In this document: one piece after another, positions 1-16,233 of the stretch
How the letters are laid out: every line of letters begins with the position of its first letter
Position numbering within the stretch: the stretch's first letter is position 1
Assembly: GCA_009760855.2 (NCBI GenBank)
Contig: WPIO01000002.1
Location: 1,207,501-1,269,500, forward strand
Origin: Cristatella mucedo
Taxonomy: Eukaryota; Bryozoa; Phylactolaemata; Cristatellidae
Direction: 5' to 3'
Length of the DNA stretch: 62,000 bases
Made by a program: the position numbers and the translations under genes
Notes under the pieces: generated by a model
Database searches by the model: none
Told to the model about the DNA's origin: nothing
Seen by the model: the letters and a program-made list of their open reading frames with translations, nothing else

Positions 1-197
1 CTGACCTGCAAGGTCGCAGGCTTAATTCCTCGGCTGCAATTGGCTGGCACAGCCACAGGCGCACCGGCCTCCTCTTGTGCACTGAGTACTATTGCGTGAA
101 TACTATTTAGGTTAATGCATTAGCTGTCCTTGTCGCTTATGTAAGACTATTGGCTATAGATAGTTTTACTTTGTACGTAAGCTCTACGTTAAAGAGC
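1..197. other. unassigned sequence
   Basis: No open frame, RNA gene or repeat was recognised before the degenerate family-2 fragment that starts near 198. Confidence 0.4.
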
Positions 198-365
198 TCA
201 CTTTCACAATTCTTGCGTATTGAGCATTTCTTTTCGTCTGCTGCCGACTGCCGAACCTCAGCCGAAAGTCCTTTGCTGTTACTTTTTCGCTACCTACTTC
301 CTTAGCTGTTCTCCTAATTCCGCTACGCTTCCAAATTTTTCTTTACTTCGTGAGATGACGACTTC
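198..365 (+). repeat. degenerate fragment of non-LTR family 2 (3' part)
   Basis: By eye this stretch aligns, with many changes, to the 3' part of the better-preserved copy at 44150-44310. Shared landmarks occur in the same order: a CTCACTTTCACAATTCTT-like stretch, CTGCTGCCGAC, and GTGAGATGA near the end. It has no coding potential and appears to be an old fossil of the element. Confidence 0.5.
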
Positions 366-1229
366 TGGAAAATGATAGTTAACCAAAAGCCGATAGGCTC
401 CGGTGCATTATGGTCAGCTTCCCAGTCACACATTCGCCCGATTCTCGTACCTATTCGCGGAAGCACAGACGGAAACGTATACGTGAATAAATTAACCGCA
501 GGTACGCATGTATATATTTATAAACATGAGTCTATATTAGTGCTTCAAAATGTGAACAATAACTAGTATAACCTTTTTATCGGTATCCTCTCCATAGAAT
601 GGGCAAATTCCTGTTCCCAGCAGCACCTCCTCACCGCAGCTGGCACGAATGACCAGCCTCGTATAACGCCAATGCTGGTTAGTTACCTGACACTTACGAG
701 CACGGCAACCTTTACAACAAGCGTGAGTTAGCTGGCTAGTTAGTTAGAAAATCCGTCAGCCGGTGAAATCATCCTCACATTCCCCCCCCCCCCCAATGTG
801 ACATTACTAATACTACTACGACAGTACAGCAAGGGAAAGAGTGTCATGTTCATAAGAAATTCTTAAATACAATTTCGAGTAATTTTTCCATTTCTCCTCC
901 TTCGCAGATTTTTCTCCACTAAGAACTCCGTAAGCTTGACAGTCAGCGGGGTGGGCTCACTCGCTAGGTTAGCGGACATTCGGGTCCGCCTTCTAAAGCA
1001 AAGTTGGAGTTGTCGGTGATTATTCACGTGTGCAAAAGCAAAGTTTTGTATAGGACCTGCGGTTTTCGCTCGACACTGCTGAACCGGCAAGTTTTCGCGG
1101 CAACCGATTGTGAGCGAAAAGGAGCAAAGTGAGCATTAGCGTGCGTGCGCGCGCGCGCCCATCGCAGAAAGCAGCGAGAAAAACAGGCAGCAATTGAAGT
1201 CTGTCGCACAGCCGAAAATCGACAGACTG
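366..1229. other. unassigned sequence
   Basis: Only short frames with no recognisable product. A run of about 14 C lies near 782-795. No RNA gene was seen. Confidence 0.4.
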
Positions 1230-1690
1230 TTATGTCACATATGAGCTTAATGTAATGTAATGTATCTCCGTCTGTAACTCCACAAAGTCATAAAGACCAT
1301 GCGGGTGTTACGCAGGAGAGTCGTGTATAGCGCACTCACAGCCTGAGCGGCTTTCGGTAAGCATTCGGTAGCCAACAGACTTCGTCTCGCGCAACAAAGA
1401 GAAAGTGGGAAGCATGGCAGAGTCAGGAGAGCAGTTGAAGTAGTGAGTAGTGTAGTTTGTTCGCCCACCAGAGAGCCAGCCGATGCCCAACACCGACAGT
1501 TTATTACCAGCGCCGGAGCCCCAGAGCGCACGGCTCCCCTCGGCCCCTCTCGGGGATGCTCCCACCAGCTGTTGAGGAAAGGAGCGGTACCAGCCCGCAT
1601 GCAATCGAACTACAAGTAGCATAGAAGTAGCAGCTCAGGATCGCTGAAAAGGATGTGCCACAGTCGGCAGTGGGAGCTTAGATCACCCCT
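1230..1690 (-). repeat. family-2 non-LTR retrotransposon, 3' end, interrupted by an insertion
   Basis: On the minus strand this is the 3' end of the same element seen at 43955-44460: the AAAGCCGCT-like motif, the stretch ending in GAGTGCGCTATACA, the CTGCGTAACACCC stretch and the terminal GGAGTTACAGACGGAGATAC all match in order. The homology is split by a 164-bp insertion at 1451-1614. The copy is 5'-truncated and non-coding. Confidence 0.75.
1451..1614. mobile_element. 164-bp insertion with TG...CA ends and 5-bp target duplication (solo-LTR-like)
   Basis: The insertion starts TGTAGTT and ends AACTACA, so it has 7-bp inverted termini that begin TG and end CA. It is flanked by AGTAG at 1446-1450 and AGTAG at 1615-1619. 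The related family-2 copy near 44250 shows the empty site with a single AGTAG-equivalent, so the boundaries are directly visible. TG...CA termini and a 5-bp duplication are typical of LTR retrotransposon ends, and no internal coding region is present. A solo LTR of a small-LTR element is the best reading. A small inverted-repeat DNA element is the alternative. Confidence 0.6.
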
Positions 1691-2151
1691 TAGAAAAATT
1701 AAAACAAATCGACTTCTGTATGTGTTCATAGCCACTGAAGAGCTTTAAAGGACCATTAACTTAAGTGCGTAAAGCAAACTTCTGGGGTTTAATACAGAAA
1801 TGCTCCTTCGCTTTTAGAGGGAATGGTACAATGCATTCGGTTGACCAGCTGATCAGGTCGAGTCGCAATTGAAATTGAAGAAGAAATTGCTGTCTTAGCC
1901 GGAACAGCGGGAAGTGTTGCGAAGGAATTGCACGGCCTGCGGCGCGCTGCCAACGGTCTCCATAGGCGCTGCGTACTAGTCGGGTTTGCGGCAGCGGTGA
2001 CACAACAACCTCACGTAGCAGACTTTCCGCGAAAGGAGTCCACACTCGAAGGTATGAAGTGGATGCAATCCCTGCTCCTACTAGACTAGACTTTGTGACC
2101 ACGTGGGGAGTTACAGACGAAGATGCATAGTTTTGCTTTACCGGACTCTGG
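1691..2151. other. unassigned sequence
   Basis: Short frames only. Nothing recognisable. Confidence 0.4.
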
Positions 2152-2300
2152 ATAATTATAACAATAATAATAATAATAATAAAACGCTTGATAAAGTGCC
2201 CTCGGAGAACTCGACCTCTTTCTAGGCGCTTTACATTTGCTGCAAAGGAAATGTTGTGGGAAAAGGTGACGAAAGCAGTGCAAAGCAACGAAACCATTCC
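2152..2300 (-). repeat. L2-like retrotransposon 3' tail
   Basis: An (ATT)n tail (seen as AATAATAAT) is followed by the conserved 3' hairpin sequence: TGATAAAGTGCCCTCGGAGA on one side and CTAGGCGCTTTACATTTGC on the other. Other L2 copies in the window have the same end. It is severely 5'-truncated and non-coding. Confidence 0.8.
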
Positions 2301-3925
2301 GCTCAGCAGGTGGGAGAGCCTGTCTGGCTGACTCGCTCGGTTCGAAATCGGACAGGCTGGATTTGTTAAAACGCTGGCCGGCCGAAGCGAGCCGCCAGCT
2401 AACCCTCGGGTGAGGGGCGAGCAAGTAAGCAACGCTCGTGGAACTTGGTCAAAGGCCGCAGCCAACCGTCGGGCAACCTGCAAGAAGGGCAACTAGGTTT
2501 CCTGGGTAGGGCGCAGTAGGGCAGCGATACTGTAGAAGAAGTAGTGGGTGCTATATGCAAAAAAAAACATTTTCTGCAACGCTTCGATGCAGCAGCGCTG
2601 CCCAGGCTACACAATCCCATAACTTTCTTCACCCCTGCTGGAGACTGCAACTAGCAATCGGGCACCGTTCGAAATAACTATATTTTGCTAGTTGAACGGG
2701 TTATCGAAATTAAACGGGGCAAAATTTCGTCTCTAGCTCTCCATTTATGCATCCATCACACGCCAGAACACAAAGGGCACTTTCTTGGGCTCGCTGTGCT
2801 TACATAATTTTCTTTCGAGTCCTTACTTCATTATGGCGGAAATTTCTTGCCGCTGGCAATCTCAAGAGCAACGCTTTTCAATTTGCACATACATTTAATA
2901 TGCACAGTGTAATAATAACCGAACAGGATAAGCTGATATACAACGACTTTGGCTGAAACACATGAGCCCAGTGTAGGCTGGTAAAACTAGGTGCACTGGA
3001 ATATCTTAAAACTGCGATGGACCGTGGCCAAAACCCTGGTGTTTTATTGAAGCCAACCTAAAGCGTATATCATAAACAATACCCGAGTCGAGCACAGCAG
3101 GACGTCGAGCAGGGTTTTGCCACTTCTCGGCTGCATTTTTGTGGAGAGCGAAATACCTAGAAATTAGATTTTTATATACGTCATTAGCTTTTTTCCATCT
3201 GCATAAAAGAAAAGGGTCATACAAGCAGCCTTTACATTCTAGGCTTTAACCAGCTCAACCAATGCCGACCCTCTAAGGTGCTGCCGTAGCCATTAAGAAC
3301 GTAGCTGGAATCACGTTTGGCTGCACGACCTGATGACGGTCTCCGGTAGTTTCAAATAACAAATTGACTAGTTAAATATTGCAAGCTTTGCATTTCATAT
3401 GTTCATATCATAATCATATCGAATCAACTATACCTCAGTAACTAGTGGCTCAACGCTAGAGTCGGTGTTGGGAGGGGAAGGGGGTTTTGGGACTGAAGAG
3501 GATTTATCCATAGTGATGCACGCCACACATATTGCATACAACCTGCATCAGATGCTATGAATGCATAATAGCTAGGAATAAAATGCCCAAGCTTTAGAAA
3601 GCATGGGTAAGATCAGAACTGATTGTCCATGAACTGGCATATGAGGACTATTGTAAATTCTAACAATTCATCCAAGCTAAGGCCACTTCTAGCTTCTATT
3701 GAAATAGTGTAGAATTACAGATACACAGTCAAAAAAATGCTTGTGTTGATTACAAACCATCTCCGCAAACCTCTCCCAGATCAGCACCTTACCTAGTGAT
3801 CCTTATGGCGATATATCAGATCGTTTCTCTAGTTTTTTATGTCCAGCTAGATGAATAAGATGAGTGTCCATTGCAAAGCTAACTTTGCCACTGGACTCCT
3901 CACTCTTAGTTCCTATCATAACCTC
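2301..3925. other. unassigned sequence
   Basis: AT-rich towards the right. Only short frames with no recognised product on either strand, and no RNA gene or repeat identified. Confidence 0.35.
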
Positions 3926-4380
3926 GGTGTGCACCTTCAAGCCCTCTACTAATGACCTCATCTCGAAGTTCACCTCAAAGTCTAAAAAAAAAGCTGCTGG
4001 CCCTGTAGACCTCACACCTAATGTTCTCTTTCTGCAATGCATAGATTTGCTGCTGCCATGCATAGCTAACATGATAAATATGTCCTTGCCTCTGGCCTTG
4101 TCCCTGAATTCTTCAAAATGGCCACCTATTGAGAACACTAGACCATGAGAACTTTAGCCACTCTCACCACTTGCTACTACTATTCCTATCAACGACACTT
4201 GAAATAGTTGCAGACCAGCTAAGATTTTATATTGAAACTTTAAAGCTAGCAAATAAGTTCCAGCCAGGTTGTAAAGCAAATAATGCAACGTAGTGTATAA
4301 TGATCTTTCAAGGTATGCAAGCTTGGGTAGAGTCTCTGCCGGTTTTGGTGGATCTTTCAATCTTTGGTGGTCATTGCACA
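3926..4380 (+). pseudogene. decayed L2-like reverse transcriptase fragment
   Basis: This stretch parallels the reverse-transcriptase copy at 6510-6965 throughout. Matching landmarks are the start (ACTAATGACCT), GATTTGCTGCTGCCATGCAT, the segment for the NYRPVS region and the segment for the LLDLSAAFD region. Many indels and stops break the frame. It is an older copy of the family than the one at 6475, and its 5' and 3' parts are missing. Confidence 0.75.
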
Positions 4381-6085
4381 GCAACGTGTCCTTGTTGGCA
4401 GACTGAAAAATCGTTAATATCAGATGTCTGTTAGCCTGAAGGGGACTTTCATTCGAGCACCACAGCCACCTTTCCGAGGTGCTTTATGACAGCAAGACTG
4501 TTTCAAGCAATGCTTACTTCAAAAACAGTTTTTCTTTCGGATCGATCCAGGTATTGAAGGTAGGTGTGGCTGCTAGCACCCACCTTTGCTATTCCAGTTC
4601 TCGCTCATACAGCTAGCTGTCTTCTTTGACATTTTGGGCTGGCACCTTTAAAATTGGTCTTATTCCACCGTTATGACTGGTAGATGACTGCTTTCAAACG
4701 AAGCACATACCTCTGTTTTTATGTAGCCGGTCTCTCTGGTGAATGACAGCTTTTACAAGATCGAACAGTTGATCAAAGGATGTGACATGCTCGGCACTTA
4801 ATTGACAAGTAATTTCACTCCTTATGGAGCACTTCAAAGGGCTTGCAGGGCCTGTATGACTTCATTATATGGCCAATCTGTGAGCTTTCCTGTCTCATTT
4901 ATTTCATCTCGGGTTCACTGACTTGTTATTGGCACAGTGCATAAAAGCAGTGCAAAAGGTCACCAGCAAAAGTGCCGAGGTGCTTTAGTTTCGCATGGGT
5001 GCAATGCCAATTTTACCTCTCCACCTTTAAGAGTCGCTCTCAGCCTAGGCTTGCATTGATGCAAAGCAGCACCAGTAAGGCTCTTTGGCCAAAATAACTC
5101 CATAATACGAAGAACACGTAATTGCACACATCGGTTGCAGGTGCAGCGCCTGTGCCATCAGCATCTGCACCATCATCAGTGCCATAACCATCTTCTTCTG
5201 CATCAGCAGCAGCATCAGCAGCAGCAGCAGAAGAGGCCGTACAATACTAAGCCTGCCTTTACTGGTCGTGGATATTTTATTACATACCTTAAAGATAGCA
5301 AATGCAGACCCTCTCTTCTATGAATGTATTTAATGCCACTTCCCATGCAGTAGATGCAGTCTCTCCCAACCTCGCCTCGTGGGCACTTTCACATCAAGCA
5401 GACGTGGGCTACATGCTTGATGCACTTGGGCCGTACGAGTGGACACATTCAAAAGCCAGAGATTTTCTTAACTGCCACCCGTGCAACTCACAAAGCCGGA
5501 GATGGCCCCCTCCTCGGCAGCTCAGGCCTGCTCCAGCAACCACTGTCTTGCAGACCCCACCCCTTCCCTGCCGTGCTTTAAAGTGTGTGCCTAGACCATT
5601 CCTCCAGGGATTCAGAAGTGAGGCTCCCGAATCCCTGCCCATCTTGCTTATCCTCTGTGCAGTCGCAGCACTTGGAGGCAAGGCCGAGCAACGCATTTGC
5701 CAGCTGCCCGGTCATGCCAGCACACTCACTGGTGGCTTTGCTGTTTCACATTCACACTCAGAGTATCACACGAGGCTTTGCTGGGACAAATAGTACGACG
5801 TGGGCAAGAACGAGTAAGCAATATGAGCAAGAGACTGCTACAACTGCATGCTTGCATACCCCTAAGAAGGTTCAAAGAAGCTCTGGCCCCAACAGAACCA
5901 ACCCGAAAGTGGGGTGCTAGAAGACATATCTCGTCATAGTGATTTTCTGGTCACATTATCTGTTGGTATTTAGAACTCACACAGTACCTGACCTATATTG
6001 TGTGCATTGGGCAATACCTGCCAGCAGCAAAGCGAATCCAGTCAATTTCTGCCCTAGGATTGTCTGACATCAATTGCTTTGCTCT
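4381..6085. other. unassigned sequence with a short CAG-rich tract
   Basis: A CAG/CATCAG-rich tract lies at about 5190-5235. Overlapping frames at 5302-5939 have no recognised product and look like chance frames, because three overlap on the same stretch. Nothing else was recognised. Confidence 0.35.
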
Positions 6086-6087
6086 CA

Positions 6088-6209
6088 CCATGCCCTCTCT
6101 CTGTCTCTGTCCCCATCTCTGTCTCTCTGTCTTCCTGTCTCTCACACTCTCTGTCTTTCTGTCTCTCACACTCTCTGTCTTTCTGTCTCTCACACTCTCT
6201 GTCTGTCTG

Positions 6210-6282
<73 letters not shown>

Positions 6283-6470
6283 TGCTCTTTCTCTCTGTCT
6301 CTTTCTCTGTCGTTCTCTTTGCATCTCTTTCTGTCTCCGTCTCTCTCCGTGTCCCTCTCTGCCTCTTTCTCTCTGTCTCTGTCTCTCCGTCTCTGTCTGT
6401 CTCTATCTCTGTCTGTCTCTTCCACTCTCTCTCTTTCTCTTGCTATGTCTGTCTGTCTTTCTCTCTTTTG
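6088..6470. repeat. (CT)n/(CTGT)n microsatellite
   Basis: About 380 bp of CT with CTGT, TTTCT and CTCCGT interruptions. It gives artificial Ser/Leu frames on + and Arg/Glu frames on -. It abuts the 5'-truncated end of the L2 copy that follows. Confidence 0.97.
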
Positions 6471-6474
6471 TCTA

Positions 6475-8335
6475 GGGCCTGGTAAAGTACTCTACAGCCC
6501 CGTGTTAAGCACTAATGATCTAGTCCTAAAGTTCGTATTGCAATCAAAGAAGACAACAAGTCCACTGGACCCTATTCCCACTGTCCTGCTCCTACGTTGC
6601 ATTGATCTGCTGCTGCCATGCATAACTAACATCATTAATATGTCATTAGCCTCAGGTCATGTCCCAGCACCTTTCAAAAAAGCTGTAGTCAGGCCTCTTC
6701 TCAAGAAAGCAACACTAGACCAAGAGAACTTGAGCAACTACCGCCCAGTCTCCCTTCTACCATTCCTATCAAAGACACTGGAATGGGTCGTGGCAGACCA
6801 GCTGAACTCATATATCGAAACCTCACACCTTGCTAGTAAGTTCCAGTCTGGCTTTAGAGCTAATCACTCCACAGAGTCAGCATTGCTTAGGGTATACAAC
6901 GACCTAATTAGGAATGCAGACACAGGTAGAGTGCCTCTGCTTGTTTTACTCGATCTTTCGGCAGCTTTTGATACCATCGATCACAAAGTTCTTCTAGAGC
7001 GCCTCTCATCTCGCCTGGGCATCACTGGCACTGCTCTGCAGTGGTTCAGGTCCTACCTCAGTGGGAGACTCCAGAGTATTGACGTGAATGGACAAAGATC
7101 ATCTGAAGTACCTCTGAAATATGGAGTACCTCAGGGGTCCGTGCTAGGCCCGGTTCTTTTCATGGTTTATACTCTCCCTCTTGCTGATGTGATTGCCAAG
7201 CGCAATCTAGGCTTTCACTTCTGTGCAGATGACACTCAGTTGTACCTTTGCTTTGATCCCTCCCAGCCTTCGAGCACCTCAAATTCTCTCAACTCACTTG
7301 CTGCATGCATTGATGACATCCGATCATGGATGGCAGCAAATTTACTAAAACTAAACAATGACAAAACTAACTTACTAGTTATGGGTAAACCCAGTGTGAT
7401 TTAGAGATTGGAAAGGCTGACTCACAAAATTGGCTCTGCCAGCATTTCTCCAGTTGAATCAGCTCGAAATCTAGGTGTCATATTCCAAAGCGACCTCTCG
7501 TTAGACGACCATATCAGCTCCACAGTCAAATCTGCCTATTTTCAGCTTCATAACATTGCTAAAATTCGGGCTTGTTTAGATAAAGATACCACGTCTAAGT
7601 TGGCCCATGCATTCGTGACATCTCGTCTCGACTTCTGCAACTCACTGCTTACTGGCCTACCAGCATGTGCGATCAGGCGATTGCAGCTGGTGCAAAACTC
7701 TGCAGCTAGGCTTGTCTGTCGTAAGCGTCACAGTTGCCACATTACTCCACTTCTCGCCGACCTGCACTGGCTACCAGTCAAGCCACGGATTGACTTCAAG
7801 GTTTTGTCGCTCACTTTTAGGTCCCTTCATTCTATGGCTCCAGCCTATCTCTCAGATATACTACCCCATCAGGCCAAGCATCGTACCACCCGCTTTTCGG
7901 AATCCAACAGTCTAGAAATACCTCGTACAAACCTCAAATCCTTTGGAGACCGTGCATTTAGTTCGTATGCTCCCAAAGCCTAGAACTCCCTCCAAACCTG
8001 CGTCAGAACATCCCCTGACCTGACCACATTTAAAAGGAACTTAAAAACACACCTATTTAGGACAGCATTTAGTGGGTCCTTGTGATTCGTCCTTCACGTG
8101 CTTATGCGTGCTGACACTGTGCATGCTGCCACTAACCACATTTGCATGCTGACCCTGTGCATGTCACCCCTAACCACGTTATTCATTTTGTTTGTTTTTC
8201 AAGCATTATTTTACTCACCGTTCAATTGCATTTCCCTTTGCAGCAAATGTAAAGCGCCTAGAAAGAGACTAAGTTCTCTGAGGGCGCTTTATCAAATACA
8301 TTATTATTATCAAGTACATTATTATTATTAAGCAC
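6475..8335 (+). pseudogene. L2/CR1-like non-LTR retrotransposon: reverse transcriptase domain to 3' tail, two nonsense codons
   Basis: This is the longest retrotransposon copy in the window. A continuous frame to 7404 encodes the reverse transcriptase palm and fingers. It shows NYRPVSLLPFLSKTLE, FQSGFRANHSTESALL, LLDLSAAFDTIDHKVLLERL, GVPQGSVLGPVLF and an ADD catalytic motif. A TAG at 7402-7404 interrupts the frame, which resumes to 7983, where a TGG found in another copy (31059-31589, - strand) has become TAG. The downstream part carries the family's C-terminal region (AARLVCRKRHSCHITPLLAD, LHWLPV, TNLKSFGDRAFSSYAPKA). The active-site Y of YADD is C here (FCADD), so this copy would be impaired even without the stops. 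There is no endonuclease domain, so the copy is 5'-truncated. It ends in an AAAGCGCCTAGAAAG...GAGGGCGCTTT hairpin and an ATT-rich tail. Assignment to L2 within the CR1 group rests on the 3' hairpin and ATT tail and is an inference. Confidence 0.88.
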
Positions 8336-8340
8336 CAGTC

Positions 8341-9317
8341 TGACTTTACGAGGCATTTATGAGGCTTTATGAGCCTCCAAAACTCCTGAGCAGGTTAAAC
8401 CGACATATGCTATTTGGCACGAAGCAGATTAATATTGACAGTAGAACGCAGATAATGTTAGGCAGCTGTAAAAGTAGCAGAGACAAGAGAGCAGCTCTGG
8501 GGCAGCTGACAGAAGAAGACCAGCAGCCACAGACAGCGCCGTGGTGCCTGTCCTCGTGGATCGGTCGATTCGCTCGCCTACATGTAGATTGGTCTTTTTT
8601 TCGTATACTGTCAGGCTCACCATCTACGTGCACATGCACACAAGCCACGTGTACAGTCAGCCAAGCATCTGGCGTGTCATACAAACCGTCACTTTTCTTG
8701 GTGAATGCATCCCCTATTCAAGGTGCTGGTGTTGCTCCCTATATATGTAGATCACCCAGATGCTCTGCATGTGAAATGAAACGTCGTTGGAGCTCTTTGC
8801 AAGGGAACCTCGCGATTTATGGCCCATATCCAAGGGATAGCATCACCATTTTCTTGTCATATAACATCGACGGTTCTGTTTCCTTATGGCTGGCAATGCA
8901 AGTGAAGGGCAGAAGAAGTCCATTGCATTGTTAGGCTTAGTGGTCCCATCTGTATTGAGCATAAGGTGATGCATCAATTGGATCTTAAAGCACTTTATAT
9001 AAAATGTCCTTAGAATCCCTATTTCCAATCTGAATAAGCAGAAACCTTTGTTGCCCAGCTAGTAGAGCAGCTGAAGGGGTGTTTCTGTAGGTGCACTGCT
9101 AACACCGCTAAGAGCCATCACGGCTGGCAGTTTCTTGAAATAATCACAATCATTTTCAAGTGTCTGGGGCCTATTTCCCCAATTAACTGTAAAAAGCTAA
9201 GCACGAGAGATTTAAAACTGCAACTGTGTCTAAGAAAGTGTTTCTGCCTTAATGAAGAAATGTAGCATGTTCAAGGATACCGAGTGCCAAGAGAGACAGA
9301 ATACTTTGTGTACTGTC
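8341..9317. other. unassigned sequence
   Basis: A 191-codon + frame at 8359-8934 has no recognised motif. It overlaps minus-strand frames of comparable length, so it is more likely a chance frame than a gene. No other feature was seen. Confidence 0.35.
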
Positions 9318-9495
9318 GCCCTGGTTTCGGCCAGGGTTTAAAGTGCTTGCCTTTGATGACCGAGGTCAAGGTGAATACATTTGATGACCGAGGTCATGGG
9401 CTTGAGCCCTGTGGCATATGTGAAGCACCTGGATAGCGATTAAGTCCCCCTAGGGTGCTATACAAATGAATTATATAATTATATTATTATTACTG
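9318..9495 (+). mobile_element. tRNA-derived SINE with L2-like tail (SINE type A)
   Basis: The head has RNA polymerase III-like boxes: a degenerate A box near 9325-9350 and a B-box-like GGGCTTGAGCCC near 9399. It is followed by a body ending AAGCACCTGGATAGCGATTA, a GGGTGCTATACAAAT stretch and an ATT-rich tail. This tail follows the pattern of the 3' end of the L2 copies in the window. The head carries an internal duplication of the GATGACCGAGGTCA segment. Confidence 0.7.
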
Positions 9496-14186
<4,691 letters not shown>

Positions 14187-14195
14187 CGCACACAC

Positions 14196-14261
<66 letters not shown>

Positions 14262-14303
14262 ACACACACACACACACACATGCACACACACAGACACACA
14301 TAT
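14187..14303. repeat. (CA)n microsatellite
   Basis: CA repeats with a few CG, CT and TG interruptions. It lies about 100 bp before the truncated 5' end of an L2 copy. Confidence 0.96.
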
Positions 14304-14403
14304 ATTTATTTATTTGCACCTACATATAAAGGGAAAAGAAAAGATTTGTAGCAACTTCCGGCCTGAAGTTGGTACTACTCGTCAATTGCAGCCAGGCCAG
14401 TAA

Positions 14404-15362
14404 CCAACTTACTAGTTATGGGCAAACCAAGTGTGATTCAGAAATTGAAAAGGCCAATGCTCAAAATCGGCTCTGCCAGCATATCTCCTGTTGAATCTAC
14501 ACGAAATCTAGGTGTCATGTTCCAAAGTGACCTTTCATTAGACGACCACATCAGCTCCACAGTCAAGTCTGCCTACTTTCAGCTACACAACATTGCTAAA
14601 ATTCGGGCTTATTTAGACAGGCATAACACATCTAAATTGGTACATTTATTTGTGACATCGAGTCCTGACTTCTGTAACTCACTGCTTGCTGGTCTACCGG
14701 CCTGTGCAATTGGTTTGTCGCTTACAGATAGGTGCAAAACTCTGAAGCTAAGCTTGCCTGTCGTGGGAGTTGCAGTTGCCCCATCATGCCACTTCTTGCC
14801 GACCTGCACTGGTTTCCAGTCAAGCAATGCATCGACTTCAAGTTTTTGTCTCTCACTTTTAGGTCCCTTCATTCTTTGGCTCCAGCCTACCTATAAGGTC
14901 TACTTCCCCACCAAGCTGATCATTGTACCACCCACTTTTCGAAATCGAATTGTTTACTCATCCATTGCTCAAATCTCCAATCCTTTGGAGGCCGTGCCTT
15001 TAGTTCGTATACTCCAAAAGCCTGGAACTCACTCCCGACTTGCATCACGACATCTCCTGACTTGATCACATTCAAAAAGAAATTAAAAATGCATCTATTT
15101 ATCACAGCATTTAGTGGGTCCCCATTATTCGTCCTTTATGTGCTTTTGCATGCTGGCACTGTGCATGCTGCCATTAACCATACTTGTATGCTGACCCTGT
15201 GCACGGCACCCCTAACTATGCTGTTCTTGTTGTTTCGTGAGCATGCTTCCATTAACCATTCGATCGTGCTTCCTTTGCTGCAAATGTGAAGTGGCTAGAA
15301 AGAGATTGAGTTCTCTGAGGGTGCTATATCAAATGTATTATTATTATTACTCTTATTATTAT
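14404..15362 (+). pseudogene. 5'-truncated L2-like retrotransposon copy, frame-disrupted
   Basis: Homology to the 6475-8335 copy begins at the TTACTAGTTATGGGCAAACC segment (end of the reverse transcriptase thumb) and runs to the 3' tail. The first part reads ISPVESTRNLGVMFQSDLSL and then SSTVKSAYFQLHNIAKIRAY in frame. Near 14720 an indel shifts the frame, and the family's CHITPLLADLHW and AFSSYAPKA regions become readable only in other frames. The 3' end has a TTCGATCGTGCTTCC variant also present in the copy at 33955. It ends with an ATT-rich tail. Confidence 0.85.
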
Positions 15363-15809
15363 AGCAGCCTGATAGAATCTGCTACCCAGAACAGCTATTG
15401 ACTGTTGGTCTCAAGTACAACCAGACTTCAAAGAGATAAACCCGTACACAAGCCAAAGTTGGCATAACATGCAAGAGGTAGCACTTTTCTGATATAAATG
15501 ACCATTTGCCACCGATTTATGACCTCAAGCTTGCACTCACTCAATAGAGCCGCTAGGAACATGTTACCGAGTCCCAGGGTTGGTCATTAAAAGAAGACCA
15601 CGTCAAAGCCACAAAGTTACGCAAGCCAAAGAGCAGACTTTTAAAGCAGGAGAAGTACTTTTAAAGACTATGCCAGGTATGTAGATGTCTCATGAGGAGT
15701 GTGCAATACTAACGACACCTGCCCATGGAATGGCGAAGTGCTGGTACGGTAACATCAGTGGATGGAGGACATATTGTCTCTTATTTTCAGGGTTACACGA
15801 TTGCAGATG
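15363..15809. other. unassigned sequence
   Basis: No frame, repeat or RNA gene recognised. Confidence 0.4.
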
Positions 15810-15958
15810 TGCCGAGCTGGTTTGGTCCAGCGGTTAAGGTGCTCGCCACACCAGGGTCTGGCTGAGGTCGTGGGCTCGAGCCCTGAGGCAAATGTGAAGC
15901 ACCTGAAAAGAGATTAAGTTATCTTGATGTGCTATTCAAATTAGTTATATATTAATAT
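15810..15958 (+). mobile_element. tRNA-derived SINE type A
   Basis: A TTTGGTCCAGCGGTTAAGG A-box region and a GTGGGCTCGAGCCC B-box region are followed by the AAGCACCTGAAAAGAGATTA body and an AT-rich end. The same architecture is present at 9318-9495 and 17925-18052. Confidence 0.75.
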
Positions 15959-15962
15959 TAAT

Positions 15963-16005
<43 letters not shown>

Positions 16006-16050
16006 TATATAACTAATTTGTACATGATATATATATATATATATATCATG
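15959..16050. repeat. (TA)n tract with self-complementary flanks
   Basis: ATACATAC and (AT)n repeats. The flanks AATTAGTTATATA (near 15938) and TATATAACTAATTT (near 16006) are inverted. A second small palindrome, CATGATATAT...ATATATCATG, lies at about 16023-16050. The tract seems to have grown from the AT-rich tail of the preceding SINE. Confidence 0.85.
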
Positions 16051-16091
16051 TAAAAATGCCAATATACACAAATATCCGAACCTGTGGTGGA

Positions 16092-16233
16092 GTTAGGAGG
16101 CAGTAGTATGTCCGAACTGCCTCTCCCCCTGCGGCTATGCCTGAACTCCTCCCCCAACTCAACCGACCGGCAGTAACGCCTGCCGAAGTTTAGTTTAACA
16201 GCAGCATCGTCAAAAAGCCGCGATCATATGGGG
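16092..16233. repeat. left arm of a 140-bp inverted repeat
   Basis: Its reverse complement aligns, with scattered mismatches, to 17049-17190. The best-conserved core is GTTTAGTTTAACAGCAGCA here and its complement at about 17080-17099. Next to it are GCAGTAACGCCTGCCGAAG and the CATATG at the inner end. The arms enclose about 815 bp. Confidence 0.85.

Noticed and set aside
8359-8934. 191-codon frame as a host gene
   Set aside because: No recognised motif and overlapping frames on the other strand. Single-exon chance frames of this length are expected in 62 kb.
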